Notes: generated from the letters alone by a model not told the origin. A DNA stretch of 58,813 nucleotides from Nanobdellota archaeon (GCA_013329055.1 DUKY01000009.1:1-58813), one strand, 5' to 3'; shown: positions 1-7,795, counted from the stretch's first letter. Translations and numbers: made by a program.

Positions 1-9
1 TATTATTTT

Positions 10-633
10 TTATTCAATTGTAAATCCTTCAATCCAATCTTTTGAAACTAATACATTTTTTAAAGAATTTATTTGTTTTCTTGGGCAAGAGATTAAATAG
101 GTTATTGTGCTTTTTTTCTTTTTTTTGTCAATGTCTAAACAAAGAAGTTTCCATTTATGTTTTCCGAATATGTATAAGATTTCATCTTTTTCTATTATTC
201 TTTTTGTTTTGATTATAAGTTTTTTCTGATAAGAACCTATTCCTTTTGATTCTAAGATTTTGTCTGTTATAATTACCAGCCAAAGTATAGAATAAGTAAC
301 TGTTCCGAGGATATATTCTTCAAATCCTATGCATAAACCGATGATTGCGAAAATCCAAATACTTGCTGCTGTTGTGAAACCAAAAATTTTGTCTGTTGTT
401 TTTATTAATGCTCCTGCTCCTAAAAAACCGATTCCTGTTACAACTCCTCCGACGATTGTTAATGCGTTAGTTGCAGAAATATCCATTGACATTGATCCTA
501 ATGCACAAGAACCTACTGCGACAAAAATAAATGTTCCAAAACCTGTTGGTTTATGTGAGAGTTGTCTTTCTATCCCAAATAAAAATGCCATTAAGAATAT
601 TAATGTGAATTTTAAAATTATTATTTCTATCAT
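10..633 (-). CDS. MgtC/SapB-family membrane protein
   Basis: Inner-membrane protein of the MgtC/SapB family, whose exact transport or regulatory role is unsettled. The N-terminal 125 residues hold about five hydrophobic segments with the family signatures GIERQ (residues 20-24), GIGFLGAGALI (about 67-77) and TTAASIW. Residues 130-207 form a Lys-rich soluble tail, probably cytoplasmic. The length of 207 aa is close to the family norm. The start is the ATG at 631-633; the gene points toward the window edge and the upstream tryptophanase-like gene lies on the same strand about 55 bases away. Family assignment is firm; the substrate cannot be read from sequence. Confidence 0.85.
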   Translation of the reverse strand: MIEIIILKFTLIFLMAFLFGIERQLSHKPTGFGTFIFVAVGSCALGSMSMDISATNALTIVGGVVTGIGFLGAGALIKTTDKIFGFTTAASIWIFAIIGLCIGFEEYILGTVTYSILWLVIITDKILESKGIGSYQKKLIIKTKRIIEKDEILYIFGKHKWKLLCLDIDKKKKKSTITYLISCPRKQINSLKNVLVSKDWIEGFTIE

Positions 634-688
634 AATTTTTGAAATAAAGATTTAGATTATAAGCTTATCTATTCTGGAATATGTTAAT

Positions 689-2179
689 TTATTTTTTAAA
701 TTTGAATCTTGCTTTAAAGTGTCTTAATGAAAGTTCTTTTCCATAAATTACTTCTATCGGCGGGATTAAATGTCTTTTTTCGTATAATTCTTTTAAGCTT
801 TCAGCTACTGAATCTAAATCTTTTTTTTCGTATCTTAATCTTGGGACTGCAAATCTTACAAAGTTTACTTCCGGAAATTTTTCTTCTTTTGTTTTTGGGT
901 TATATGAACCAAATGCAAAGTTTCCTAATTCACAGGCTCGATGTCCATATGTTGCTAGTAATACTGCTGTTAATCCTATCCCTCCAAAATCTTCCGGTTT
1001 CATTTTTGTTCCTTGGAAAAATTTATTTACGTCAAGATAAATTGCATGTCCTCCTACGGGTGTTAATATTGGGATTTCTTTTTCCTGAAGTGATTTTCCA
1101 AAGTCTTGGACTTGTTTGATTCTATGATCTAAATATTCTTCTTTGGTTATTGTTTCTAATCCTACGCAAAGTGTCATTATGTCTCTTCCTGAAAGTCCTC
1201 CGTATGTTGGGTGACCTTCTGTTAATATTTGGTAGTTCATTAGTTCATCCGGAATTTGCGGATATTTTTTCATGAATAATCCTGTGTTTTTTATAAAGAG
1301 TCCTCCTCCCATATTTGCTAATCCGTCTTTTTTGAAACTTATTGTGAATCCGTCTGCATAAGAGAATGTTTCTTTTATTATTTCTTTTATTGATTTATTT
1401 TTTTGTCCTTCTTCGTAATTTTTTATGAACCATGAATTTTCTGCAAATCTGCATGCGTCTAAGAAAAATGGGATGTTATTTTTGTGGGCTATTTCTGAAA
1501 CTTCTTTTATATTTTTTAGTGAGACTGGTTGTCCTCCTCCTGTATTATTTGTGATTGTTAGGTAGATTAATGGTATTTTTTCTTTTGATTCTTGGATTAA
1601 TTTTTTTAGTTTTTCAGTATTCATATTTCCTTTAAATTGGCTGGTTGAATTTGGGTCTTTTAGTTCTGAAGAGAATAAATTGATTGCTTTTATTTGGTTG
1701 GCTTCTATGTTTGCTTGTGTTGTGTCAAAGTGCCCATTACTTGGGATTGTTTGGTTTTTGCTTAGTTGTCCGATTGTTCTGAATAGTGCATTTTCTGCGG
1801 CTCTGCCTTGATGGAAAATGAATGCGTTTGGTTTTTCAATTGATGGTTCGTTAAAAAATTGTTCTCCAAATATTTCCCTTATTTTTTGCATTAGGATGAA
1901 ATATCCTCTGTTTGATCCGTATGATTCGTCTCCCTGATGTAATGCTGCCCATTGTTCGTTTGTCATTGTTGTTGTTCCTGAGTCTGATAAGAAGTCGCAT
2001 CCTGTAATTCCAACTGATGGGAAAAAGAAAACGTTTAATCCTGCTTTTTCGAGCATTTCTGCTCTTTCTTCTGCATTAAAATTTTTTTTAAATTCTATAG
2101 AATGATTAAAATATGGTCTTGTTTGTGTTTTTAGATTTTTTTCTGAGGGGAATTTTTTTATTATTTCTTTGATTGTCAT
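689..2179 (-). CDS. tnaA: Tryptophanase-type beta-eliminating lyase (PLP)
   Basis: PLP-dependent beta-eliminating lyase of the tryptophanase/tyrosine phenol-lyase family, splitting an aromatic amino acid into the ring compound, pyruvate and ammonia. Visible motifs are DFLSDSGTTTMT (62-73), a glycine-rich GGGQPVS near 214-220, DACRFAENS (241-249) and SFKKDG with the probable PLP lysine at about residue 284. The spot where tyrosine phenol-lyase has its specificity arginine (ERG) reads ELG here, close to EIG of tryptophanases as I remember them, so indole release is the better guess. Full length (496 aa against about 470). Two hairpins lie upstream on the coding strand (2246-2317). Lyase family is near certain, substrate moderately so. 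Confidence 0.85.
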   Translation of the reverse strand: MTIKEIIKKFPSEKNLKTQTRPYFNHSIEFKKNFNAEERAEMLEKAGLNVFFFPSVGITGCDFLSDSGTTTMTNEQWAALHQGDESYGSNRGYFILMQKIREIFGEQFFNEPSIEKPNAFIFHQGRAAENALFRTIGQLSKNQTIPSNGHFDTTQANIEANQIKAINLFSSELKDPNSTSQFKGNMNTEKLKKLIQESKEKIPLIYLTITNNTGGGQPVSLKNIKEVSEIAHKNNIPFFLDACRFAENSWFIKNYEEGQKNKSIKEIIKETFSYADGFTISFKKDGLANMGGGLFIKNTGLFMKKYPQIPDELMNYQILTEGHPTYGGLSGRDIMTLCVGLETITKEEYLDHRIKQVQDFGKSLQEKEIPILTPVGGHAIYLDVNKFFQGTKMKPEDFGGIGLTAVLLATYGHRACELGNFAFGSYNPKTKEEKFPEVNFVRFAVPRLRYEKKDLDSVAESLKELYEKRHLIPPIEVIYGKELSLRHFKARFKFKK

Positions 2180-2245
2180 GAAATGCTGAATGTTTAAGAA
2201 TTTTTAAGGATTGTTGTTATGTTTTTTTGATTTTTCCATCGCATA

Positions 2246-2317
2246 CAGAAATTGGAAATTTCTGTCCCTCCAAAATCTAAGTCGTGTCTTCACATGACCT
2301 CAGAATTAAAGATTTTG
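2246..2317 (-). promoter_or_regulatory. Two-hairpin element upstream of the tryptophanase gene
   Basis: Sequence shows a hairpin CAGAAATT/AAATTTCTG (2246-2264). Next to it is an outer stem (2271-2278 with 2310-2317, CAAAATCT/AGATTTTG) that encloses an inner hairpin (2281-2287 with 2292-2298). It lies between the tryptophanase start at 2179 and tRNA-Ser at 2400. It could be a transcribed leader of the lyase gene or a worn copy of the local repeat mosaics. Function is unknown. Confidence 0.3.
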
Positions 2318-2399
2318 TAGGTAGTGTTCATTGCACGTGTAATAACTCAATTTTTTCTAATCATTAATTTTAAATACTGAAAAATTTTCAGTTATTTAT

Positions 2400-2481
2400 G
2401 CCTCCGTCGCATAGTGGTTATTGCACTCGGTTGCTAACCGAGGCCTTCACGGGCTCGCAGGTTCAATTCCTGCCGGGGGCG
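2400..2481 (+). tRNA. tRNA-Ser (GCU)
   Basis: Complete class II tRNA. The acceptor stem 2400-2406/2474-2480 has one G-U pair. The anticodon stem CTCGG/CCGAG encloses the loop TTGCTAA with GCT at 2433-2435, followed by a long variable arm typical of serine tRNA. The T-arm GCAGG/CCTGC has loop TTCAATT, and G2481 is the discriminator. CCA is not encoded. A 10-bp hairpin with a T-run follows directly (2486-2509), and then a broken copy of the 3' end. Confidence 0.95.
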
Positions 2482-2485
2482 TAAT

Positions 2486-2516
2486 AACATATCGCTTTTG
2501 CGATATGTTTTATTTT
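2486..2516 (+). terminator. Hairpin plus T-run after tRNA-Ser
   Basis: AACATATCGC (2486-2495), a TTTT loop and GCGATATGTT (2500-2509) form a perfect 10-bp stem, followed by a T-rich stretch. The position right behind tRNA-Ser suggests transcript termination or 3'-end processing. A second hairpin with a similar trailing sequence follows the broken tRNA copy at about 2631-2652. Confidence 0.5.
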
Positions 2517-2552
2517 TTGCAGAAGTTTTAACAAAATTTAAGAATATTTCCA

Positions 2553-2628
2553 CAGGTTCAATTACTTCAATTGCACTGTAAGTTGAATGTCCCAGAGAAT
2601 CTTTGATTCTCTGAGCCTGCCGGGGGCG
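2553..2628 (+). repeat. Broken copy of the tRNA-Ser 3' end with a T-loop insert
   Basis: CAGGTTCAATT (2553-2563) and CCTGCCGGGGGCG (2616-2628) repeat the two sides of the tRNA-Ser T-arm and acceptor end. They are separated by a 52-base insert (2564-2615) at the T-loop/stem border. The insert contains the hairpin CAGAGAAT/ATTCTCTG (2593-2613). A related insert sits in the matching place of a tRNA-Lys copy near 48046-48152. Confidence 0.7.
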
Positions 2629-2717
2629 TTTTATATGGCTGTAAGCCATATAACTTTCTTGCAGGAGTTTTAACAAAATTCAGGATATACAACATTTAGT
2701 GTAATGATTAAAAAAAG

Positions 2718-3113
2718 TTAAACAATTCTCACAATATTACCATTTTGATCTATTTCAATAAAATGCAACACTTCTCTGCTTCTAAAAGAATCACACTGAT
2801 TCTCCGCTAAATTATCTTCTTCTATTCTTGGAACATGAACTACATCAATAGCATAACCATCAATAACCCCAAGACATTGACTAAAAAATTCAATTCCTTT
2901 CAAGTTTTCTTGCTGATATAATTTTAAAGTTTTGTTTATTAAATCCTGTTGTTTAAGAGCATCATCAGGTATTTGCGAAGGATTTCCATGCTTTACATAA
3001 ATACCTTTTTCATTTTTTATCCAAGAATCTTCATTTCCTCTAAAAATTAAAAAAATAATTATTATGATTGCTATAAAAATAAACCCGATTATTAGTTTAT
3101 TCAAAATTTTCAT
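2718..3113 (-). CDS. Small membrane-anchored protein of unknown function
   Basis: I do not recognise this 131-aa protein. One hydrophobic segment (about residues 5-24, very Ile-rich) is followed by a soluble, fairly charged domain. That fits an N-terminal anchor or uncleaved signal with the rest outside the membrane. Two cysteines (CLG near 80 and QCDSF near 107) could pair. The start is the ATG at 3111-3113. It lies 66 bases downstream of the alkyl-transferase gene on the same strand, but a functional link is not evident. Confidence 0.6.
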   Translation of the reverse strand: MKILNKLIIGFIFIAIIIIIFLIFRGNEDSWIKNEKGIYVKHGNPSQIPDDALKQQDLINKTLKLYQQENLKGIEFFSQCLGVIDGYAIDVVHVPRIEEDNLAENQCDSFRSREVLHFIEIDQNGNIVRIV

Positions 3114-3179
3114 AAGTTAAATAACTTATTCATTTATCTTTATAAAATTATAGAATTATTTAATTTTCAGTATTTAAAA

Positions 3180-3491
3180 TTAAGAAAATTTATAGAGTTT
3201 ATTCTCAAAATCTTCAATTTTACCCTTGTTAATTTGAATCCCTTCTTTTTTAAGGATTTTTATTTTATTTTCTGTTCCACTTGCAAATTTTCCAACTTTT
3301 CCATTTGAATTTACAACTCTATGGCATGGAATTTCTGGAGCAAAAGGATTTTTATTCATTGCTGTTCCAACTGCACGATAAGCTTTAGAATTAATTGCAT
3401 GAGCAAGTTCTTTATAAGTTGTGATTTTTCCCATTGGAACCTCTTTTAATTTCAAATAACATTTATCTGCAAAAGAAATATTCAGTTTCAT
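3180..3491 (-). CDS. ogt: Methylated-DNA--protein-cysteine methyltransferase
   Basis: Suicide DNA repair protein that takes alkyl groups from O6-alkylguanine onto its own cysteine. The catalytic motif PCHRV is intact (EIPCHRVV, near residues 53-60). It is preceded by the winged-helix part with RAVGTAMNKNP, and the Asn/Arg-type recognition region is visible. At 103 aa it is only the C-terminal catalytic domain; the N-terminal domain of longer Ogt/Ada proteins is missing, which is common in archaeal short forms. It overlaps nothing and lies 5 bases before the next gene on this strand (3497), so the two may share a transcript. Confidence 0.9.
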   Translation of the reverse strand: MKLNISFADKCYLKLKEVPMGKITTYKELAHAINSKAYRAVGTAMNKNPFAPEIPCHRVVNSNGKVGKFASGTENKIKILKKEGIQINKGKIEDFENKLYKFS

Positions 3492-3496
3492 TAAAT

Positions 3497-3937
3497 TTAC
3501 TTTATTCTTTTTAATTCAGATTGTTTTAGTCTTCCAGTTCTAATACTTTTTTTTGAAAGATTTAAATTTTGACCTAAATAAGAAGCATGTGCACATAATC
3601 CCACAATTAATTCTTCCCCGCCATTATAACGATTAAAATAAGCTTCTTCAATTTCTTTTTTTGTAATTGAATAAACAGATTTTAAATAAATTATTTCGCT
3701 GCTTAAATACATTTCATATTCATCAACTAATCTTCTGCACTCTCTTGTGCATTCATGAAAGTCTCTTCTTAGTTTAATATCATAATTCTCTTTTTCAGTT
3801 TCAATCTTATTTTTAATATTTTTTAATTTTAACAATTGTAAAGTCATATTAGGAATCAATCTTTTTCTGGTCAAAAAATTCTCCTGATCCATAATTCCGT
3901 ACATACGATTTCCGAGATTTTCTTCTAAATTACCCAT
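3497..3937 (-). CDS. Hypothetical helical protein
   Basis: Unrecognised protein of 146 aa, starting from the ATG at 3935-3937. A longer TTG start at 3955 adds only six residues and is less likely. It is rich in Lys and Glu with predicted long helices (about 40-110) and no membrane segment. Cysteine pairs occur in HECTREC (near 63-70) and CAHAS. It lies just upstream of ogt on the same strand, so co-transcription is likely. No function is proposed. Confidence 0.55.
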   Translation of the reverse strand: MGNLEENLGNRMYGIMDQENFLTRKRLIPNMTLQLLKLKNIKNKIETEKENYDIKLRRDFHECTRECRRLVDEYEMYLSSEIIYLKSVYSITKKEIEEAYFNRYNGGEELIVGLCAHASYLGQNLNLSKKSIRTGRLKQSELKRIK

Positions 3938-4026
3938 ATAAAACAAAAGACTCAAATATTTTTAAGATTATGGTATTTTGAGTATATAGCAAGTTTTAAA
4001 AGCAAAAAGACTTATCTAATAAACAT

Positions 4027-4102
4027 AGCGAGGTGGAGCAGCCTGGAGTGCTCGTCGGGCCCATAACCCGGAGGTCGTGTGGTTCAAATCCCACCCTCGC
4101 TA
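4027..4102 (+). tRNA. Initiator tRNA-Met (CAU)
   Basis: A1-U72 closing pair (A4027/T4101), acceptor AGCGAGG/CCTCGCT and D-arm GAGC/GCTC. The anticodon stem has three consecutive G-C pairs next to the loop CCCATAA (anticodon CAT). A1-U72 and the GGG/CCC stem are archaeal initiator hallmarks. The T-arm is odd: pairing GTG.GG with CCCAC leaves one extra T bulged out of the 5' strand. That could be a real variant or a change left by integration at this gene. The discriminator is A4102. Confidence 0.9.
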
Positions 4103-4168
4103 TTAATACTTTTTTCTCGTCGTGGCTATTTTCACTATATTTATAAAAAATAGACTGATTGCAAAAAT

Positions 4169-4372
4169 ATGAAGAGAGATCCATACAAAAACAAAGAAAG
4201 ATGGGAAAGGTGGAAAGAAACACACTTTTCAAAGAATCAAAATGGAATTAGAAAGGATGATTGGAAAATTTTTATTGAGTTTTTGAATTATATGGAACTA
4301 TGATTGAATGTTCTAAAAGAGAAAAATGGCAAGAGGGGCAGGAACTTTATTGAATCTTTCAAGTCACAATAA
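4169..4372 (+). pseudogene. Remnant of a tyrosine recombinase (integrase) N-terminus
   Basis: Reading from the ATG at 4169 gives 44 codons. An in-frame TGA (4301-4303) stands where a glycine codon would fit, and the same frame runs on to 4372. The peptide shows the pattern YKNKERWERWK, then NGIRKDDWKIFIEFL, ME-L, LNV, NGKRGRN. From memory this matches the N-terminal region of archaeal XerA-like integrases (W..W, GI-K-N, FLxDME-GLNV, KG-R). The catalytic domain is absent. It lies 66 bases behind tRNA-iMet, as expected for an integrase that used this tRNA. The call is inference from a short match. Confidence 0.45.
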
Positions 4373-4520
4373 TTTTTTTTGATGTCTTAATTGTAAAAAT
4401 AAAATTATTACTATCAACATACCCACAAGTGAAGACCATAATGCAAGAAATTCTGGTGAAACATGAAATATTATGAAAAAATGAAGAATTTTATTCTTTT
4501 AAGGATTATTGTAAGGTCAT
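4373..4520. other. Gap between integrase remnant and Mrr-like gene
   Basis: AT-rich stretch with no convincing gene. On the minus strand a short open frame would encode a single hydrophobic segment flanked by basic residues, but it has no ATG, GTG or TTG start. Together with 4103-4168 this makes the non-coding part of the tRNA-iMet island. Confidence 0.4.
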
Positions 4521-5465
4521 TTATTTTTCTTTATTTAATATATCTTGAAGAGTCCAATCAACACCATCTTCAAGCCCTTCTGCAACATCTTGCATTTCTT
4601 CTAAAATCCAAATTAAAAGCCCATATGTAAAACTAGATGGCATTCTTTTAAAGAAAAAATGAAAGAATCTTCTAGGAATTTCATTTGAAGGTAAATCATT
4701 TAATGGACCTAAAAGTTCAAACCAATTGCTTCTTGGTTTGCACACCATCCAAAAATAAGATAAAATTGCTGGGTTCTTCTTTTTAACTTCTTCAAATTGA
4801 ACTCTTAATCTTTCTGCATATTCTTTTAGATATTCTAAACATTCTTCTAAATGGTCTATCAATTCAAAAAGAATCTTATTTTCTGGGTCATCATATACAG
4901 ATTTAAATCGGATATTATTCATATCAAACAAGGTTTGTGAAGATTTATTAAAAGAAACAACTCTATCCTTAAGTTCCCAAAGCAAATTGAAATCTGAAAC
5001 ATCCAGATTGTCATTTTTACATCCTTTTGATGAATGAAGAATAAAAATTATTTTTTCTATCTCTCTGAATAGATTATGGGAGTAAAAATATCTTTTAAGG
5101 TACTCTTCAACTTTGGTGTTCTTAAATAATAAATCTAAATCTTTAGAATTTAAAATTTCTATTTTAGGATAATTTGATAATTCATCATAAAATGGTCTAG
5201 TGGGATCCTTAACGAAAACATACATTTTTTTATTAAAAGGAGTTTCATAAAATTTTTTTAATTGATCTGCATCAGATTTTATGGGTTTGATTTTAACGCA
5301 AAAAGCTATCTTTTCATTATCTTTTTCTGCAAGTATATCCACTCCTCCCTCAACACTAGCTCCACTATCATGAAAATTAGTACATTTGTATCCTTTTGAC
5401 TCATATGCTGAAATGATATACTCATGCAAATCCTCTTCTTTTAATTTCCAATTAAATAATTCCAT
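4521..5465 (-). CDS. Mrr-like restriction endonuclease-fold protein
   Basis: The N-terminal 110 residues look like a PD-(D/E)XK nuclease domain of the Mrr_cat type: EGGVDILAE (Asp of the active site) followed about ten residues later by IAFCVKIKP. There CxK stands in the place of the family's QxK or ExK. The remaining 200 residues are mostly helical and unrecognised. The start is taken at the ATG (5463-5465); a TTG five codons upstream is less likely. A divergently transcribed unknown gene starts 50 bases away. Position behind tRNA-iMet and the integrase remnant suggests a defence role as island cargo, which is inference. Confidence 0.6.
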   Translation of the reverse strand: MELFNWKLKEEDLHEYIISAYESKGYKCTNFHDSGASVEGGVDILAEKDNEKIAFCVKIKPIKSDADQLKKFYETPFNKKMYVFVKDPTRPFYDELSNYPKIEILNSKDLDLLFKNTKVEEYLKRYFYSHNLFREIEKIIFILHSSKGCKNDNLDVSDFNLLWELKDRVVSFNKSSQTLFDMNNIRFKSVYDDPENKILFELIDHLEECLEYLKEYAERLRVQFEEVKKKNPAILSYFWMVCKPRSNWFELLGPLNDLPSNEIPRRFFHFFFKRMPSSFTYGLLIWILEEMQDVAEGLEDGVDWTLQDILNKEK

Positions 5466-5515
5466 ACATCTAATTAACAAACAAGATTTATAAAAATAGT
5501 TATATTCTTTAAACG

Positions 5516-6367
5516 ATGGAAGACAAAATGATTTTTTCAGGATTTATTGGAAAGGACAGAATAGAAAAAAAATTTATAGAAATAAAAAATAAATTGAACA
5601 AACCAGTATTTTTTCATTATTATATTCCAGATACAAGTTTTAATAATTTAAACTTGAAAGATATGAATGAAACATTAAAAGTTTCATGGGATCTCAAAAA
5701 TAGTTCTTTTCAAATTTTTTTAAAATCTTTTTTATCTTCTTATTCAACCCAAAATATTTTTTGGAATATCAATAAAGAAAATATCCAGAAAGTTGGGATA
5801 AAAGACTTAGAAATTCTTGAAAAACTAAATGAGGAAGGAACTTTCTCCGTTTTTGTCGCAGAACAGGATGCCCTATTTTTATTTCAACAAAATTTAAGTT
5901 CAAAGAAATCGAAAATAATTACTTATTTTTTTAATTATCATCATTCTTATATAGACCTTATTAACTATTTCCAAAAAGATCAAAGGAGTAAGGGATTTGA
6001 AGTTGTTCCCAATAAAAAAGAAATAATCTCCATGAAATTAGGGCGAAATTTTGATTTGGGACAATTCAAAAATAACTTGGAATATTACATAAATCAGACT
6101 TTGCCAGATGCCCCAATAGAAACTCTTCATTCTAATTTTTGTGTCATAGGTGCTCAAAAAACTTCAAATAAGATATTGGATTCTTTTTCTCCTTGGATTG
6201 CATATGATAATAATTATAACTCTGATTTTGAATTCAAAACATATAGGATTTATCGCACAGAAACTCTGGAAACCGAAGATTTTGTTTTATGTGTAATTAA
6301 TATAATTTTTGAAAGTGAAAAAAGATATGATATATTCTCAGAGAATATTTTTAAAATTAAAGAATAA
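5516..6367 (+). CDS. Unknown protein divergent from the Mrr-like gene
   Basis: I do not recognise this 283-aa protein. It is soluble, with many Phe, Asn and Lys residues and no signal peptide or membrane segment. A DALFLFQQ stretch and alternating strand/helix character suggest a globular fold. It is transcribed away from the Mrr-like gene across a 50-base shared promoter region. The pair lies between tRNA-iMet and a second copy of that tRNA's 3' end. It might be a partner or sensor of the nuclease, but only context supports that. The start is the ATG at 5516; an in-frame ATG at 5528 is possible. Confidence 0.55.
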   Translation: MEDKMIFSGFIGKDRIEKKFIEIKNKLNKPVFFHYYIPDTSFNNLNLKDMNETLKVSWDLKNSSFQIFLKSFLSSYSTQNIFWNINKENIQKVGIKDLEILEKLNEEGTFSVFVAEQDALFLFQQNLSSKKSKIITYFFNYHHSYIDLINYFQKDQRSKGFEVVPNKKEIISMKLGRNFDLGQFKNNLEYYINQTLPDAPIETLHSNFCVIGAQKTSNKILDSFSPWIAYDNNYNSDFEFKTYRIYRTETLETEDFVLCVINIIFESEKRYDIFSENIFKIKE

Positions 6368-6376
6368 GAGAGAGAT

Positions 6377-6409
6377 TTCTTGATTAATTTCTGGGTCCAA
6401 AATCAAGAA
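6377..6409 (+). terminator. Hairpin after the island gene
   Basis: TTCTTGATT (6377-6385) and AATCAAGAA (6401-6409) form a perfect 9-bp stem with a 15-base loop, ten bases behind the stop codon of the unknown gene. It is probably a 3'-end or termination element. Confidence 0.4.
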
Positions 6410-6540
6410 GGATTGAAAAAATAAAATCAAAATATTTAAAACTATTTCACTTCTTGCCCTTATATGAAACTTATAGGAGGAATAATCTTATAAGTCATGC
6501 TAGGAAACTAGTTAAATAGTCCAGTCAGGAAAAACATACG

Positions 6541-6553
6541 ATCCCCCCCTCGC
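6541..6553 (+). repeat. Copy of the tRNA-iMet 3' end (putative attachment site)
   Basis: ATCCCCCCCTCGC matches ATCCCACCCTCGC of tRNA-iMet (4088-4100) at 12 of 13 positions in otherwise very AT-rich DNA. No complementary acceptor 5' strand precedes it, so it is not a tRNA. It is a plausible distal att repeat for an element inserted at tRNA-iMet. Two small stems precede it: ACTTATA/TATAAGT (6473-6495 region) and CTAG-GAAA-CTAG. Confidence 0.5.
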
Positions 6554-6619
6554 GATATAATCTTAATAATAATATTTTTTTCTAAATAATTATAAACTTC
6601 TTTTTTATTTGAATTTTAA

Positions 6620-7243
6620 ATGGTTGTAAATATTAAAAAATATTTAGAAGAAATTGTTGGAAATGATATCTCATTTGAAAAAACAGGTTTTACTTTTAAA
6701 GAAATTAATTTTATGAATAGCATAAAAACTGAAGTTTATATTCGGGATAAAAAGTTAATTGAAAATTTAAATCCTATAAATAATTATTGTGTTGTGTCTG
6801 TTGGAGCCTTACATGTTTTGACTGCTGTTAATAAGTTACAAAATTTAGGTTATTATTCTGAAATTTTTTCTCCAATAAAAAATGGATTTTCATCGGGGAT
6901 GGTTGATTTAAGATTATCTTCTGAACTTTTAAAGGGTTTAGAAAAAACAAAAAATTCTCGAAAAAAAGCTTTGGTTATTGCTGACCGGCATACTATGATT
7001 TATAGTCTTCTTGGTGTTTTAAAAGAACCTGAAGAACTTTTAAATGACGGTATTGGCCAGGTTGATATTGGATTAGAACATTCTTTTCCAGGGAATGAAT
7101 TAAAGTTTCTTTTTAAAAAAAGTAACCATTGTTTTCATGTGTATGATGAATTAAGAGATTATGCTTTAAGATGTTTAGATAAAAATCTCAAATTAAATCT
7201 TATTGGTTTAGAATGTCGAAACGACGGTAAAGAAATTTGTTGA
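6620..7243 (+). CDS. Conserved-looking hypothetical protein
   Basis: Unrecognised soluble protein of 207 aa. It shows a Rossmann-like rhythm: YCVVSVGALHVLTAVNKL (residues 55-72) and KALVIADRH (near 115-123), each a hydrophobic strand followed by a helix. Possible metal or catalytic residues are H62, D122, H124 and the HSFPGNE stretch. The stop at 7243 abuts the convergent uL16 gene ending at 7244. The start is the ATG at 6620, reached by an AT-rich promoter region. No function is proposed. Confidence 0.6.
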   Translation: MVVNIKKYLEEIVGNDISFEKTGFTFKEINFMNSIKTEVYIRDKKLIENLNPINNYCVVSVGALHVLTAVNKLQNLGYYSEIFSPIKNGFSSGMVDLRLSSELLKGLEKTKNSRKKALVIADRHTMIYSLLGVLKEPEELLNDGIGQVDIGLEHSFPGNELKFLFKKSNHCFHVYDELRDYALRCLDKNLKLNLIGLECRNDGKEIC

Positions 7244-7795
7244 TTAAGCAGTAACTTGTTCAGCTTTTTTATATTCAATTTTGATTGTACCTGGTAATTT
7301 TGGTTTAATTTGTTTTATTACATTTCTTGCAAAAGCTAATTGCTTATCGTTTGAAACTCCAACAAAGAAAATTGGATTGCCTTTTTTTAAAATTGCTGCT
7401 TTACCCATGCATTTACCAAATGATAACTGCATTCCTGTTTGCATACGATCTGCACCTGCTCCAGTAAGCATTTTGTTTTCTCTTTGAATATGGTGAGGGT
7501 ATGGTATAACTCTGAATACATATTGACCTGCACATTCTTTTTCTAACTTTTTATTAATAAACTGTCTGCATGCTTCAAGTGAATTATGTCTCACTTGAAC
7601 ATCTTCTTTCATTGTAACAATTAAATGATGTGGGAATTTACCTTTATTGAAAAGTTTTTCGTCACCCATTGAGAATTTAACAATTTTTTGAGGTGGAACT
7701 GTTTTAATATATGATTTATGTTTCTTTTTACTTACACGTGTATAAGGTGTAACTAATCTTTTTGAATATGCACTTGCTTTTCTTAGTGTTACCAT
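7244..7795 (-). CDS. rpl10e: 50S ribosomal protein L10e (uL16)
   Basis: Large-subunit ribosomal protein that helps form the A-site and peptidyl-transferase region. The sequence has the archaeal/eukaryotic L10e layout: PYTRVSKKKHKSYIK at the N-terminus, PHHLIVTMKEDVQVRHNSLE, the central loop with PHHIQRENKMLTGAGADRMQTGM, and FGKCMGKAA. The length of 183 aa is typical. It is the last gene of a three-gene set with eL33 and a small Cys protein, separated from the latter by one base, so translation is probably coupled. Confidence 0.96.
   Translation of the reverse strand: MVTLRKASAYSKRLVTPYTRVSKKKHKSYIKTVPPQKIVKFSMGDEKLFNKGKFPHHLIVTMKEDVQVRHNSLEACRQFINKKLEKECAGQYVFRVIPYPHHIQRENKMLTGAGADRMQTGMQLSFGKCMGKAAILKKGNPIFFVGVSNDKQLAFARNVIKQIKPKLPGTIKIEYKKAEQVTA

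Noticed and set aside
727-1119. Long frame opposite the tryptophanase gene
   Set aside because: Low-complexity Leu/Phe product caused by AT-rich antisense of a strong gene. The same holds for frames opposite uS7, the 450-aa gene and the hydrogenase subunits.
689-2179. Tyrosine phenol-lyase as the name of the lyase
   Set aside because: The position of the tyrosine-specific arginine carries Leu (ELG), which fits tryptophanase better; the choice rests on remembered alignments.
2434-2676. Open frame antisense to tRNA-Ser and its 3' copy
   Set aside because: It runs through the tRNA and repeat sequence; the product ends in the typical LRPRQELNLRAREGLG string of tRNA-derived false proteins.
3996-4232. 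Open frame antisense to tRNA-iMet
   Set aside because: Covers the whole tRNA on the other strand; its GFEPHDLRVMGPTSTPGCS part is translated tRNA.
4373-4490. Minus-strand single-helix peptide
   Set aside because: The hydrophobic pattern is attractive, but no ATG, GTG or TTG start precedes the helix in that frame.
6465-6556. A possible tRNA or small RNA gene before 6556
   Set aside because: The 3' end looks like a tRNA, but no 5' acceptor strand, D-arm or anticodon arm can be drawn, and no C/D or H/ACA boxes are seen. Kept only as a tRNA 3'-end repeat.
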